Shown: positions 53,098 through 62,250 of the stretch, in pieces
Position numbering within the stretch: position 1 is the first letter of the stretch
Layout of the letters: every line of letters starts with the position of its first letter
Assembly (NCBI RefSeq): GCF_001421015.2
Contig: NZ_CP013023.1
Location: 1,168,001-1,232,000 of the forward strand
Reading direction: 5' to 3'
DNA length: 64,000 nucleotides
From: Paenibacillus bovis
Lineage (GTDB): Bacteria > Bacillota > Bacilli > Paenibacillales > Paenibacillaceae
Position numbers and translations under genes: made by a program
Notes under the pieces: model-generated
Seen by the model: only the letters and a program-made list of their open reading frames with translations
Told to the model about the DNA's origin: nothing
Database searches by the model: none

Positions 53098-54291
53098 TCA
53101 GACATAACGACTATTCGGAAAAGCAAGTCTGGGCCGTATCGCAGCTGCTTCACCGGTAATATGGGTGAGGTAGCGGCTCACCAGGTCTTCGGCAATTTGC
53201 GCCGAGGCTGGAGGCATACGCAGAGTATCCATACTCGTTTGCATCTGTTCCAGCAGCTCCGGCTGATCCAGTGCGCTATGCAGCGCCATTTTCAGCTCCT
53301 GCGGAGAATAACATATCCGCGCCACCTGTCTCGCTTCCAGATACCGCGCATTTTCCAGCTCCTGTCCAGGTACCGGAGCGAGCAGAAATGCCGGAAGTCG
53401 GCAGCTGATACATTCCGCCATTGTCAGGCCGCCAGGCTTGGTAATGACACAATCGCTCATGCTCATCCACTCCTGCATCCTGTCTGTATATCCCTCGATC
53501 CGTATAGAGGAATACGACTGATAACGGTGGCTTAATTCCTCGCATAACTTTTTGTTTTTACCGCAGATGACAATTAGCTGGGTATCATCGCGCTGTTGAA
53601 TCATTTCACATATCTCCTGTATATTTTGCAGCACTCCGTAGGCTCCGGCGAGCAGCAGAACTGTTCGGCGCTCCGGATCGAGTCCTGCACGCAGTCGCAG
53701 CTGCTGGGGACTGGTGTTGTCCGGCACGTCCTGTTCAAAGCTGTAATGCAGCGGAATTCCTGCTACACTGATGCGCTCGGCTGCGATGCCCCGATCCATA
53801 GCTTCGATTTTCATTTCTTCGGAGGGCACATAATAATGATCGATATGCGGATGCAGCCAGCGCCCATGCAGATCATAATCAGTCAGGATCGTTACGAGTG
53901 GAGTCGTCAGTTCCCAGCGGGTCTTCAGATGCGCCAGTGCCAGCTGTGGAAAAGTATGTACAACCAGATGCGGCTGCTCGCGTTCCATTATTTTACGCAG
54001 GCGTCGTGTTCCAAACGAATGCAGCCAGTTGGAGAGCACTGTTCCGGTTTTCATTTGCCGGGTACGATAATAGACCCAGCCATACAGATGCGGAATAGTC
54101 TTGAAGCTCTGCATATAGACCCACCGCGTCATTTCATTGATCCACGGATGGGATTCTGCCATCAGATCCAGCAGAATAACCCGCTCGATGCCCTGCTGGT
54201 GCAGACGGCTCTGAAGGGAGCGGGCTGCCTGCAGATGTCCATCGCCATAACTCGCATATACAATCAGAACACAGGGTGAATCATGCTGCAT
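53098..54291 (-). CDS. processive diacylglycerol glucosyltransferase / MGDG synthase-like (UgtP family)
   Basis: 397 residues from the minus-strand ATG at 54291, spaced 9 bases from AGGAAAGGA. The N-terminal domain has V-Y-A-S-Y-G-D-G-H-L-Q-A-A-R-S-L, the MGDG-synthase glycine/histidine loop, and later V-H-T-F-P-Q and D-Y-D-L-H-G-R-W. The C-terminal GT28 domain has T-K-P-G-G-L-T-M-A-E-C. UgtP-type enzymes add glucose to diacylglycerol at the membrane, giving glycolipid anchors. Another lipid or product is possible. It lies directly after the beta-lactamase-like gene. Confidence 0.85.
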   Translation of the reverse strand: MQHDSPCVLIVYASYGDGHLQAARSLQSRLHQQGIERVILLDLMAESHPWINEMTRWVYMQSFKTIPHLYGWVYYRTRQMKTGTVLSNWLHSFGTRRLRKIMEREQPHLVVHTFPQLALAHLKTRWELTTPLVTILTDYDLHGRWLHPHIDHYYVPSEEMKIEAMDRGIAAERISVAGIPLHYSFEQDVPDNTSPQQLRLRAGLDPERRTVLLLAGAYGVLQNIQEICEMIQQRDDTQLIVICGKNKKLCEELSHRYQSYSSIRIEGYTDRMQEWMSMSDCVITKPGGLTMAECISCRLPAFLLAPVPGQELENARYLEARQVARICYSPQELKMALHSALDQPELLEQMQTSMDTLRMPPASAQIAEDLVSRYLTHITGEAAAIRPRLAFPNSRYV

Positions 54292-54316
54292 ATAGATAGT
54301 CCTTTCCTGCTCAAAT

Positions 54317-55354
54317 TCATGTACCATCCGCTTGTTGTGCCTCCTGAAGTGCAGGGAACAGCATCTCCGGCAGCAGATGCCGGGGATTTTTGTATTTGCG
54401 CACTTTGCTGTCCGATGTAAATACAACTACCGTATCCAGCTGCGGCAAAATAATGATCTCCTGCCCGCCATGACCATGCGCACAGGCATACTCCAGCCCA
54501 TCCTGCTTGCCGGTCCACCATCCATATCCGTAATAACCATAACCTGCATAGCCTTCGGACTGGGGAGTAAATGACTCTTCCAGCCAATCCGCAGGAATAA
54601 TCTGCTGCTGCCATTTGCCCTGCTGCAGACAGCAAATTCCAAAGCGCAGCATATCCCGTGGTGTCAGGCAAAGACCTACATGACCCATGGAGTCTCCCTC
54701 CGGAGAAGGTGACCAGGCTGCCTGCTCAATACCCAGAGGGCCGAACAGGTTCTCGCGCGCATACGTAAAGGCATCCTGTCCGGTCCAGCGGCTGATCAGT
54801 ACCGAGAGCAGATGGGAATCAATACTGCGATATTGGAAATGATCCCTGGTCTCCGGCATAATAGGCCGCTTCAGTGCAGCACGCGTCCAGTGACGGGTAC
54901 GGTGAAACTGATGAATATCCGGCTCGCCCAGCTTTTTGCCGGTTTGCCATTCAAAGCCTGCTGTCATCGTAAGCAGATGCCGGATCGTGGTAGAGCACAG
55001 CTCGGCAGACGGATGCGCAGGGAACTGATCCGCCATATAGTGCTCGATCGGTTCATCAATATCCTGGAATAGTCCCTGCTGTCTGGCAATACCGACCAGT
55101 ACCGAGGTGAAGCTTTTGGTCGCGGAGCGCAGATCCGCCAGATTGCCGGCTGTATTGCCATTATAATAGCTCTCGTATACCAGTTGTCCACTTTGGGCGA
55201 CGAGGAAGCTGTTGATACGCGGATATTCCTGCTCCAGCCGCTGATCTGTTTTCCGCAGCTGCTGTTCGTCAATCGCAGGGTTCAGAGCCATAGTGGCAGG
55301 CAGAGCAGGACGCAGCAGATTGGATGAGATTAGAATGGGTATTTTCTCGTTCAT
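54317..55354 (-). CDS. class C beta-lactamase-like serine hydrolase
   Basis: 345 residues. The catalytic S-x-x-K is Ser77-Ala-Thr-Lys80 in L-R-S-A-T-K-S-F-T-S-V. The third motif H-G-H-G-G is near residue 290. A Tyr-containing second motif lies around residue 170. Family members are penicillin-binding-protein-related hydrolases or esterases; no signal peptide is seen, so it is probably not a secreted beta-lactamase and does not imply resistance. AAGGAG lies before the ATG. The next minus-strand gene begins 25 bases after its stop, making a two-gene operon. Confidence 0.88.
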   Translation of the reverse strand: MNEKIPILISSNLLRPALPATMALNPAIDEQQLRKTDQRLEQEYPRINSFLVAQSGQLVYESYYNGNTAGNLADLRSATKSFTSVLVGIARQQGLFQDIDEPIEHYMADQFPAHPSAELCSTTIRHLLTMTAGFEWQTGKKLGEPDIHQFHRTRHWTRAALKRPIMPETRDHFQYRSIDSHLLSVLISRWTGQDAFTYARENLFGPLGIEQAAWSPSPEGDSMGHVGLCLTPRDMLRFGICCLQQGKWQQQIIPADWLEESFTPQSEGYAGYGYYGYGWWTGKQDGLEYACAHGHGGQEIIILPQLDTVVVFTSDSKVRKYKNPRHLLPEMLFPALQEAQQADGT

Positions 55355-55503
55355 CGGGATTCTCCTTCGGATAGGTTACTGTCTTTTACCCGAATTTGTG
55401 CATAATGCCGTGATTACTGCCAAATCTATGCTTTTTAAAAGATCCATATTCCAAATTAAAACCAATTTCGCTAAATAACTTATGCCAGAAAGATGATATG
55501 CCG

Positions 55504-55522
55504 CCACAATATGTGGTATGAT
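55504..55522 (+). promoter_or_regulatory. palindrome abutting a TATGAT box upstream of the 62-aa gene
   Basis: CCACA-ATA-TGTGG (55504-55516) is directly followed by TATGAT (55517-55522). It could be an operator in a promoter about 300 bases ahead of the small gene at 55825. The 470-base gap (55355-55824) holds no ORF longer than this. Confidence 0.35.
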
Positions 55523-55824
55523 AAAGCTAGATGGTGCTTAGATAAGTACTGATTGTAGACAGCCATGCCTGCACAGTCAGTGCGCCAGAGAGGCACAGTC
55601 ATTACAGAGATTCCAGAATTATGCAGGCAAGATCGGCCTTGTAAACCAAGATAGGAGCGGGCAGCCGGAATGATTCAGCACGACTTTGCAGGGGTATTGT
55701 TAAGGATAAATGCCTACCGAAAGTGCTAAAAGATCACAGACGACACACAACTTCATATCACACTACACATCACGGATCTTTTCGGCGTTCTCAAAAACAA
55801 GGCACGTTTTGGGGAGGGAATTCC

Positions 55825-56013
55825 ATGGCAACTAAAGGTCATAACGAAGTCAAGGAAAGTCTACGGGAGATGACAAGAATTTTCCGGCCTAAGGATCCAA
55901 AGAAATTCGTGAAAGAATATGTGCGAAAATACCACATAACTGGAGGATACGAAGAAGAACTCACGCTTCTTGTGGAGGATGAACTGATTCGACTGAATTC
56001 ATCCGTCTCTTAA
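55825..56013 (+). CDS. small hypothetical protein
   Basis: 62 residues from the ATG at 55825, preceded by GGGGAGGG. The sequence is basic in the middle (R-P-K-D-P-K-K-F-V-K-E-Y-V-R-K-Y) and acidic at the end (E-E-E-L-T-L-L-V-E-D-E-L), predicted helical. No family is recognised. It has its own terminator, so it is a single-gene unit with a leader of about 300 nt. Small helical proteins like this often bind nucleic acid or another protein; that is not shown here. Confidence 0.65.
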   Translation: MATKGHNEVKESLREMTRIFRPKDPKKFVKEYVRKYHITGGYEEELTLLVEDELIRLNSSVS

Positions 56014-56109
56014 TGAACCCGTGTATCAGCACATTGCAAGAGCGGCTACCGCTCACATTACACGCACCACCTGAAATTGATTGTAACCATACTGAAATTG
56101 TAAATACAT

Positions 56110-56146
56110 GTCCTCTGGCAGCTTATGCCAGAGGGCTTTTTTTATT
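56110..56146 (+). terminator. terminator after the 62-aa gene
   Basis: TCCTCTGGCA pairs with TGCCAGAGGG across GCTTA, followed by seven T. Confidence 0.9.
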
Positions 56147-56163
56147 TATTTTGCGAAAAGGGG

Positions 56164-56192
56164 TTGTGAACTGTGTATAGTGTGTATATACT
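56164..56192 (+). promoter_or_regulatory. SigA-type promoter of the GntR-ABC operon
   Basis: TTGTGA (56164-56169), exactly 17 bases, TATACT (56187-56192). The left arm of the inverted repeat at 56172-56220 fills the spacer and reaches into the -10 box. Confidence 0.75.
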
Positions 56193-56220
56193 GTGCTTAA
56201 GGATATACACACTATACACA
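56172..56220. promoter_or_regulatory. 18-bp perfect inverted repeat, probable GntR (YtrA-type) operator
   Basis: TGTGTATAGTGTGTATAT (56172-56189) and its exact inverse (56203-56220) flank 13 bases. It covers the promoter spacer, the -10 box and the transcription start. YtrA-type GntR regulators are known to bind GTATA-rich palindromes in front of their own operon, and such a gene is third in line here, so autoregulation is the natural inference. Confidence 0.7.
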
Positions 56221-56243
56221 ATGATCACAGAGAGGGTGTTATC

Positions 56244-56960
56244 ATGTTTGATTTCAAAAATGGCTGGGTTCTGACACGCAAGGAAATTTCGCAGAACCGG
56301 ATTATGTTTGTATGGGCTGCTGCATTCATGCTATATATGAGCCTGCTTGTAGGCGGTCTCTATTTTATAAGTGTGGGTGAAGTACTGGATTCCGGAATGA
56401 TTGATTTTATTATGCTGATCTCTGCTCTGATGCTCGGTACGGATTATTCCCGCAGAGCGTTCCGTATGATGAGAGAAGATATGTACACCGAGCTGCTTGC
56501 CTACTATCGTACGCTTCCTATTCCATTTGCGGCAGTTCTGGGCAGCAGGTTGCAGCAGATGATCATCATGTTCGTGTATAACTGGATTATCTTTTTCACT
56601 GTTGTCTATGTTTTTGGAGCCCGGCATATACCTAATATGACACTGGATGGCTATTTCGCTTTTGCCCTGTGCTGGGCAGGGATTGGACTGCTGCTGCTGA
56701 GCGTCTATATCTATTGGGAATTTACTACAAATTATAAGCAATATCGTACCTATAACCTGATTGTGCTGGTCGTGCTGATTATTTTCGGCGCAGTAGGAAC
56801 ATTCAGCCACAGCAATATATCGGGTCAGCTGCTGCGAATCTCTATCCAGGACAGACTAGCGTCACCCATGGTCTGGATTCTGATGGCAGCGGGAGTTGCA
56901 GCCATGTTTATTGCATTCTGGTGGACGGATCGGAAAGCCAAAAAGCGTGATCTGATGTGA
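56244..56960 (+). CDS. ABC-2-type membrane protein (YtrC/YtrD-like)
   Basis: 238 residues from the ATG at 56244, preceded by AGAGGGTG. Six membrane segments are visible: about 20-45, 55-75, 95-120, 145-170, 180-200 and 215-232. The N-terminal N-G-W-V-L-T-R-K-E-I motif is seen in ABC-2 exporter subunits. It is the first gene of an operon with a GntR regulator, ABC ATPases and a second membrane protein. It is probably the channel for the ATPase at 57418. Substrate unknown; cell-envelope stress export is a common role of this type. Confidence 0.82.
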   Translation: MFDFKNGWVLTRKEISQNRIMFVWAAAFMLYMSLLVGGLYFISVGEVLDSGMIDFIMLISALMLGTDYSRRAFRMMREDMYTELLAYYRTLPIPFAAVLGSRLQQMIIMFVYNWIIFFTVVYVFGARHIPNMTLDGYFAFALCWAGIGLLLLSVYIYWEFTTNYKQYRTYNLIVLVVLIIFGAVGTFSHSNISGQLLRISIQDRLASPMVWILMAAGVAAMFIAFWWTDRKAKKRDLM

Positions 56961-57007
56961 ATACAGCCCAGGGAGGTCGAGAAGTATACGATACGGAGGA
57001 TACAACG

Positions 57008-57400
57008 ATGAGAATACCGGTACAAATTAATGAGAACAGTGCAGAGCCGCTGTACCGCCAGGTAGAGAACCAGCTGCGGGCGCTGATTATCAGCGGTCAG
57101 CTGGAAGAAGGCACACTGCTGCCTTCGATCCGTGAATTTGCTTCGGATCTCAGATGCAGCGTAATCACGGTGCGGCGGGTCTATCAAGATCTGGAGAATG
57201 AAGGATTACTGCGAACAAGGCAGGGCACCGGAACCTTTGTTACCGGAGTAGAGCAGGAATTGCGCACGCGGATGGGGGAAGAAAGTGTGCGGCAGCTCAT
57301 AAACGAGATGATCAGCCGCAGCTACAACCTGGGCTGGAATCGCCAGCAGCTGGAACAGCTTTTTCAGGAAATACTGGATGCCAGAGAATCGGATTCTTAA
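57008..57400 (+). CDS. GntR family regulator, YtrA subfamily
   Basis: 130 residues from the ATG at 57008, with GGAGG at 8 bases upstream. The winged helix is typical: E-P-L-Y-R-Q-V-E-N-Q-L-R-A-L-I-I-S-G-Q-L, L-P-S-I-R-E-F-A-S-D-L, V-I-T-V-R-R-V-Y-Q-D-L-E. The C-terminal part is only about 50 residues, as in YtrA, too short for a metabolite-binding domain. It most likely represses this operon by binding the palindrome at 56172. Cell-wall antibiotics relieve YtrA repression in B. subtilis; the trigger here is unknown. Confidence 0.92.
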   Translation: MRIPVQINENSAEPLYRQVENQLRALIISGQLEEGTLLPSIREFASDLRCSVITVRRVYQDLENEGLLRTRQGTGTFVTGVEQELRTRMGEESVRQLINEMISRSYNLGWNRQQLEQLFQEILDARESDS

Positions 57401-57417
57401 ACGGGAGATGATGAATA

Positions 57418-58386
57418 ATGAACAGGACTATAGCTTATGACATACAGGAACATGGCCATGCAGCCAAAGATTCGGTTATCGTACTGAAAAATGTAAGCAA
57501 GGAGCGCAGACAGCATACAGTAGGGCCGCTGAATTGGTCTTTGCCGCGCGGCTGCATTACCGCACTGGTCGGCGAGAATGGTACGGGCAAAAGTACCCTG
57601 CTGCATATGCTGCTGCGTACCCTTTATCCAGACAGCGGAGAGATCAGCTGGTTTGGTCAGACAGTGCAGGGCGAGATGCCGCTTGCGCTGAGACAGCAAA
57701 TTGCCTACGTCTCGGAAAATCCCTCCCGTGAAGAAGACCGCATGACTGCCCGCAAAGCAGCAGCGTTCCGTTCCTACTGGTACCCAAATTGGGATGAGCA
57801 GCAATTTGAACAGCTACTGCAGACATTTGATGTACCGACAGATGCACAGTTGTCCAAAATCTCCAAAGGACAACGGCAAAAATTTGAGCTGGCCGCAGCG
57901 ATTGCCGCCAAGCCCAGACTGCTGCTGCTGGATGAGCCTTCATCAGGACTGGATCCTTTTGCCTGGAAAGACATGATTATTATGCTCAATCAGGCGATGG
58001 AGCAGGAAGAACTCACGATTCTGATTACCACCCACCGGATGGAGGAGGTCAAGCGGCTGGCTGACTATGTCGTACTCATGCATCAGGGACAGATCTGCGG
58101 GATGCAGGAAAAGGATGAGCTGTATCAGCAGTGGAAAGAAGTATGGATCAATCCGGTACAGGATATGCAGACACTGAGCTGGCTGCAGGAATGTCCGGGC
58201 ATCATCGAGTGGGATGACAAGCCGGACGGTTCGGTTCGCATCCTGACATCGGATGCACAGATCCTTCAGCAGACTGCAGAGGAGAGCGGTATTGTCACAC
58301 AGGTACACGGGCTGGAATGGGAAGAGCTTCTGTCCTGCTGGGTGAAAGACTATCATCTCAAAAGAGACAGGGAGGCACGTTTATGA
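57418..58386 (+). CDS. ABC transporter ATPase (YtrB-like)
   Basis: 322 residues. Walker A is V-G-E-N-G-T-G-K-S-T-L-L near residues 57-66, the signature is I-S-K-G-Q-R-Q-K, Walker B is L-L-L-L-D-E-P-S-S-G-L-D-P, and the H-loop is T-T-H-R-M-E-E-V. A C-terminal extension of about 90 residues follows. It energises export with the membrane protein at 56244. GGGAGATG precedes the ATG. Its stop overlaps the next ATG by 4 bases. Confidence 0.93.
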   Translation: MNRTIAYDIQEHGHAAKDSVIVLKNVSKERRQHTVGPLNWSLPRGCITALVGENGTGKSTLLHMLLRTLYPDSGEISWFGQTVQGEMPLALRQQIAYVSENPSREEDRMTARKAAAFRSYWYPNWDEQQFEQLLQTFDVPTDAQLSKISKGQRQKFELAAAIAAKPRLLLLDEPSSGLDPFAWKDMIIMLNQAMEQEELTILITTHRMEEVKRLADYVVLMHQGQICGMQEKDELYQQWKEVWINPVQDMQTLSWLQECPGIIEWDDKPDGSVRILTSDAQILQQTAEESGIVTQVHGLEWEELLSCWVKDYHLKRDREARL

Positions 58387-59288
58387 ATCCGTTAATGCTG
58401 GATCACATCGTCAAACGATATGCTGGTCATACGGCGGTAGACCATTTGTCACTGGAAGTGGAAGAAGGCGAGATCTACGGGCTGCTGGGAGCCAATGGTG
58501 CAGGCAAAACGACCACCATGCGTATGGTACTGGGGCTTATTCATCCCGATGAAGGCAGTATCCGCTATCATGGACAACCTTACCGCACCGAGCTGCAGGC
58601 GATGATGGGTTATTTGCCCGAAGAGCGCGGACTGTATCCCAAGGTCAAAATAAGTGATCAGATGCTGTATCTGGCGCAGCTGCGCGGCATGAAAGCTGCC
58701 GATGCGCGCCAGAGTCTGGATTACTGGCTGCAGCGCTTTGATGCGATGGAATACCGGGAAAAGCGGATCGAGGAATTGTCCAAGGGCAATCAGCAGAAAA
58801 TGGGCTTTGTCGCTGCTGTTATTCACCGGCCGAAGATCCTGATTCTGGACGAAGCATTCAGCGGACTTGATCCGGTCAATGTAGAAATGCTCAAGCAGGT
58901 CGTGCTGGAGCTGCGCAAAGAAGGAACAGCGATCCTGTTCTCCACTCACCGCATGGAGCATGTAGAGGAACTGTGCCGTCACATTACCGTACTGCGCCGC
59001 TCCAAGCCGGTGCTACAGGGAGATCTGAACGAGATCAAGAACAGTTATCCTCGCGAAAAGGTTGTGCTGCGGACGGCCACCGAAGTTCAGGGTCTGGATA
59101 CGATCGAAGGAGTCACCGAAGTGGTACGTCAGGACAGTGGGCGTTATATGATCCGGATCGAACAGGAGCAGGCGGCCCAGCAGATTCTGCAGCTGGCCAT
59201 GTCGCAGGGAGCTGTCGATCAATTTGAGGTCAAAGAACCGACGCTGAATGAAATCTTCATTAAGGTGGTGGGATCCTCTCATGAATAA
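58383..59288 (+). CDS. ABC transporter ATPase (NatA-like)
   Basis: 301 residues from the ATG at 58383 after GGGAGG. Walker A is L-G-A-N-G-A-G-K-T-T-T near 38-48, the signature is L-S-K-G-N-Q-Q-K-M-G, Walker B is I-L-I-L-D-E-A-F-S-G-L-D-P and the H-loop is S-T-H-R-M-E-H-V. The signature has Asn where Gly is common, a NatA-type variant. The C-terminal domain resembles DUF4162. It pairs with the ABC-2 permease that follows, overlapping it by 8 bases. Confidence 0.93.
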   Translation: MNPLMLDHIVKRYAGHTAVDHLSLEVEEGEIYGLLGANGAGKTTTMRMVLGLIHPDEGSIRYHGQPYRTELQAMMGYLPEERGLYPKVKISDQMLYLAQLRGMKAADARQSLDYWLQRFDAMEYREKRIEELSKGNQQKMGFVAAVIHRPKILILDEAFSGLDPVNVEMLKQVVLELRKEGTAILFSTHRMEHVEELCRHITVLRRSKPVLQGDLNEIKNSYPREKVVLRTATEVQGLDTIEGVTEVVRQDSGRYMIRIEQEQAAQQILQLAMSQGAVDQFEVKEPTLNEIFIKVVGSSHE

Positions 59289-60627
59289 ATTGGGTGCAGT
59301 TATCGGATTTACCTATCGGAACAAAACCAAGACCAAGTCTTTTCGCTGGACAACGTTCATTTTGCTGCTGCTGCTGGTCGTAGGACTGAATATTCCTTAT
59401 TTTATCCAGTTATTCTCCGGACAGTCAGACAAGGATCTTGTTCGTATTGGTATAGCAAGCGGATCGTATCAGCAGATCGCCGGGCAGATCAAGGAAGCTG
59501 CAGACAAAACAGCTGCAACAAAACCGGTAGCTGCCAACAATACCGATAATGCAGGGGCTGCAGAAGTGAACGCGCTCAGAGGAACAGGCGTCACCCGGAT
59601 CGAATGGCAGGCGGAACCGGCAGATCCGGCGAAGCTGCGTAAGCAGATCGAAGCCGGCAAGCTCGACGGTTATCTGCAGCTGCAAAAGCCTGCGGCGGGT
59701 GAGATCTTCCCGTCTATCACCTATATTAGTGAGAAAAATAATGCGAGTGTACAGGCGATGCTGCAGGCCGCAGCACAGACAGCCAAGGTTCGCTCTGTCA
59801 CCAGTGGACAATTGACGGAAGCCCAGCTGAATGAAATTGGCACACCGGTCAATCTGACGCGAATTGCACTGGATAATATGAAGGGTGCAGATGGCAAATC
59901 GGGCGCACTGACCATGGAAAATTATATCCTCGTCTATCTGCTGCTGATTCTGTTCTTTATTTCCCTGACCATGACCGGCAATATGATTGCGTCAGAGATT
60001 ACAGCAGAGAAAAGCTCAAGAGTCATGGAGATCCTGATTACCAGTGTGTCTCCGCTAACACAGATGTTTGGCAAGATCATCGGTATCTTCCTGGTGGGAC
60101 TGACGCAGATGGGGCTGTATGCACTTGTCTTTATCGTTCATCTTATGCTGCCGTATTATCAGCAGGTACTGGCACAATTCGATATTCATATTAGCAATCT
60201 GTCCTGGGAAGTGGCGGTACTCGGTCTGGTCTATTATGTACTGGGATATTTCCTCTACTCTACCCTGTATGCGGCAGTCGGGTCGATTGTCAGCCGAACA
60301 GAAGACCTGGGGCAGGCAGTTTCGCTTTTGACCGTACTGACACTGGCCGCTTTTTATATCGGAATTTTCAGTATGACCAATCCGGATTCCATGTTGATGA
60401 AGATTTCATCGTATATTCCATTCTTCTCACCGACGACTGCTATCGTGCGGATCGGACTTGGCAATATGCCATGGTGGGAGCTGACTATTTCACTGCTTAT
60501 TCTGGTCATTGCGATCTTTATATTCGGCTGGCTGTCTGCCAAAATCTATCGCACCGGCGTATTGATGTACGGCAAGCGTCCAAGCTGGAAAGAAATTCGC
60601 AAAGCGATGAAGGCCTACAAAATCTAA
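59281..60627 (+). CDS. ABC-2-type permease (NatB-like)
   Basis: 448 residues. One membrane helix near 25-47 is followed by a large extracytoplasmic domain of about 175 residues (48-215), then five to six helices. The segment S-E-I-T-A-E-K-S-S-R-V-M-E-I-L-I-T-S-V-S-P is the ABC-2 cytoplasmic loop characteristic of NatB. NatAB exports sodium in B. subtilis; the substrate here may be sodium, a drug or a peptide. It starts inside the ATPase gene by 8 bases, so the two are translated together. Confidence 0.9.
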   Translation: MNKLGAVIGFTYRNKTKTKSFRWTTFILLLLLVVGLNIPYFIQLFSGQSDKDLVRIGIASGSYQQIAGQIKEAADKTAATKPVAANNTDNAGAAEVNALRGTGVTRIEWQAEPADPAKLRKQIEAGKLDGYLQLQKPAAGEIFPSITYISEKNNASVQAMLQAAAQTAKVRSVTSGQLTEAQLNEIGTPVNLTRIALDNMKGADGKSGALTMENYILVYLLLILFFISLTMTGNMIASEITAEKSSRVMEILITSVSPLTQMFGKIIGIFLVGLTQMGLYALVFIVHLMLPYYQQVLAQFDIHISNLSWEVAVLGLVYYVLGYFLYSTLYAAVGSIVSRTEDLGQAVSLLTVLTLAAFYIGIFSMTNPDSMLMKISSYIPFFSPTTAIVRIGLGNMPWWELTISLLILVIAIFIFGWLSAKIYRTGVLMYGKRPSWKEIRKAMKAYKI

Positions 60628-60784
60628 ATACAGGCAATCATTACATCACAAGCTGTTAAACATTGCTGTTCCGTCTTCGTATCCAGCAGTACCCATCCTG
60701 CAGGTGAGCGGCTTGATCGTCTATTCGGGCTTTATATCGTCAGCCGTTCATCCTGTCATCCCATTCTCAAAGGAGAAATCACCC

Positions 60785-62038
60785 ATGCAAATGAAACTCT
60801 GGAGAAAAATGCTGTTATCCCTTACCGTATCTGCCAGTCTGCTCACAGCTGCTTCCGTACCTGCCGCTATGGCTGCGCCACAGCCAGCCACCGTTAAAGT
60901 AAATATGCAAAAGGTGAATTACGGCACTGATGCGCCGGTAATCAGTGAGAAGACTACACTGGTACCGCTGCGCTCTACACTGAAGGCGCTGGATGCAGAA
61001 CTGACAGGTACGACGCCAGACAGCATTACAGTAGTCGTGAATGGCAAAAGTATCACCCTGCAAAGCAAGCTTACCGAGATCAATGGTGTGGCTTATGTCC
61101 CTGTCCGGATTATTGGTGATGCGGCAGGTTACAGTGTTCGCTGGGATGCACAGACACGTACCGTACAGCTGGTATCCACAAGTCCGGGGTTAGGTGGAAC
61201 AGAGGCTCCTGTAGCCGAAGCCTCCCAGACCGGCCGCGGATTCATGTGGGAAGTACAAAGCAACGGCAATACTGTTTATCTGGTCGGCTCCATGCATCTG
61301 GCGGACAAAAGCTTTTATCCACTGCGCAAAGAATATGAAGAAGCCTTTGCCAAAGCCGATCATCTCGGTGTAGAGGTAGATATCAGCAAAGCAGCTGGAG
61401 AAGAACAGCAAAAGCTGATTATGCAGCTGGGGATGTACCAGGATGGCAGCACGCTCAAGGATCATATTTCCAGCGAGACTTATACCAAGCTTGGCGATAT
61501 ACTGGAGAAAAACAAAATGAAACGGGATGCGCTCGATCCTTTCAAACCATGGGTCGCCGAAGTAATGATTAGTACCCTGAAACCGATGGAAGCTGGATAT
61601 GAAGCGTCTGCCGGGATTGATCTGCACTTTATCCAGAAAGCCATGGAACGCAAGATTCCGGTCATCGAACTGGAAAGCTATGAATCCCAGCTGAATATGT
61701 TCAATAATTTCTCCAAACAGCTGCAGGAGAAAAACCTCAATACTGCACTGGACAATTATGATGAAATGGGTACCGCTATGGATCAAATGGCAGAAATGTG
61801 GAAAACCGGCAATGATCAGGCACTGCTGGAATTCACTAATACGATGTCTGATGATGCCGAATACAATCAAGCGATGCTGACAGACCGGAATATAGATATG
61901 GCCAACAAGATCGATGGCTATCTGAAAAATGGTAATAAGGAAGAATATTTCATCGTTGTCGGTGCAGGGCATTATCTGGGAGATCAGGGTATTGTTCAAC
62001 TGCTGAAGAATAAAGGATACGATGTCGTACGGAAATAA
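60785..62038 (+). CDS. secreted CuAO_N-domain TraB/GumN family protein
   Basis: 417 residues from the ATG at 60785, after AAAGGAG. A Sec signal peptide ends at about A-M-A-A (31). Residues 35-130 form a copper-amine-oxidase N-terminal-like domain: V-P-L-R-S-T-L-K-A-L-D-A, I-N-G-V-A-Y-V-P-V-R. These domains are common in Paenibacillus secreted proteins and do not imply copper. Residues 150-410 are TraB/GumN: F-M-W-E-V-Q-S-N-G-N-T-V-Y-L-V-G-S-M-H-L-A-D and V-V-G-A-G-H-Y-L-G-D-Q-G, with Gly-His motifs that bind metal in related TIKI-type proteases. A protease role is possible but unproven. Confidence 0.88.
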   Translation: MQMKLWRKMLLSLTVSASLLTAASVPAAMAAPQPATVKVNMQKVNYGTDAPVISEKTTLVPLRSTLKALDAELTGTTPDSITVVVNGKSITLQSKLTEINGVAYVPVRIIGDAAGYSVRWDAQTRTVQLVSTSPGLGGTEAPVAEASQTGRGFMWEVQSNGNTVYLVGSMHLADKSFYPLRKEYEEAFAKADHLGVEVDISKAAGEEQQKLIMQLGMYQDGSTLKDHISSETYTKLGDILEKNKMKRDALDPFKPWVAEVMISTLKPMEAGYEASAGIDLHFIQKAMERKIPVIELESYESQLNMFNNFSKQLQEKNLNTALDNYDEMGTAMDQMAEMWKTGNDQALLEFTNTMSDDAEYNQAMLTDRNIDMANKIDGYLKNGNKEEYFIVVGAGHYLGDQGIVQLLKNKGYDVVRK

Positions 62039-62170
62039 TCTTGCTGCCCAGCATTTAGTAAGACAACATATAGAAGGATCAAGTCTATCCATCTGGTGCG
62101 ACCTATGATTTATTTTAGCCAGTTTACTTTATTCATGGAATTCCGTTTATACGAGACATCATGACATCTG

Positions 62171-62207
62171 CAAAAGAGCAGTTTTATTTCAAGCCAGCTC
62201 TTTTGCT
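62171..62207 (+). terminator. terminator-like inverted repeat
   Basis: CAAAAGAGC (62171-62179) and GCTCTTTTG (62197-62205). The loop is 17 bases and no further T-run follows, so strength is uncertain. It lies between the TraB/GumN gene and the M23 gene. Confidence 0.5.
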
Positions 62208-62250
62208 ATATCCGAATCATTCTACCTGATAACCGAGGAGGAAGATAATC

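Noticed and set aside
54317..55354. Secreted class C beta-lactamase causing resistance
   Set aside because: The S-x-x-K and H-x-G-G motifs are shared by many esterase-like relatives and no signal peptide is seen.
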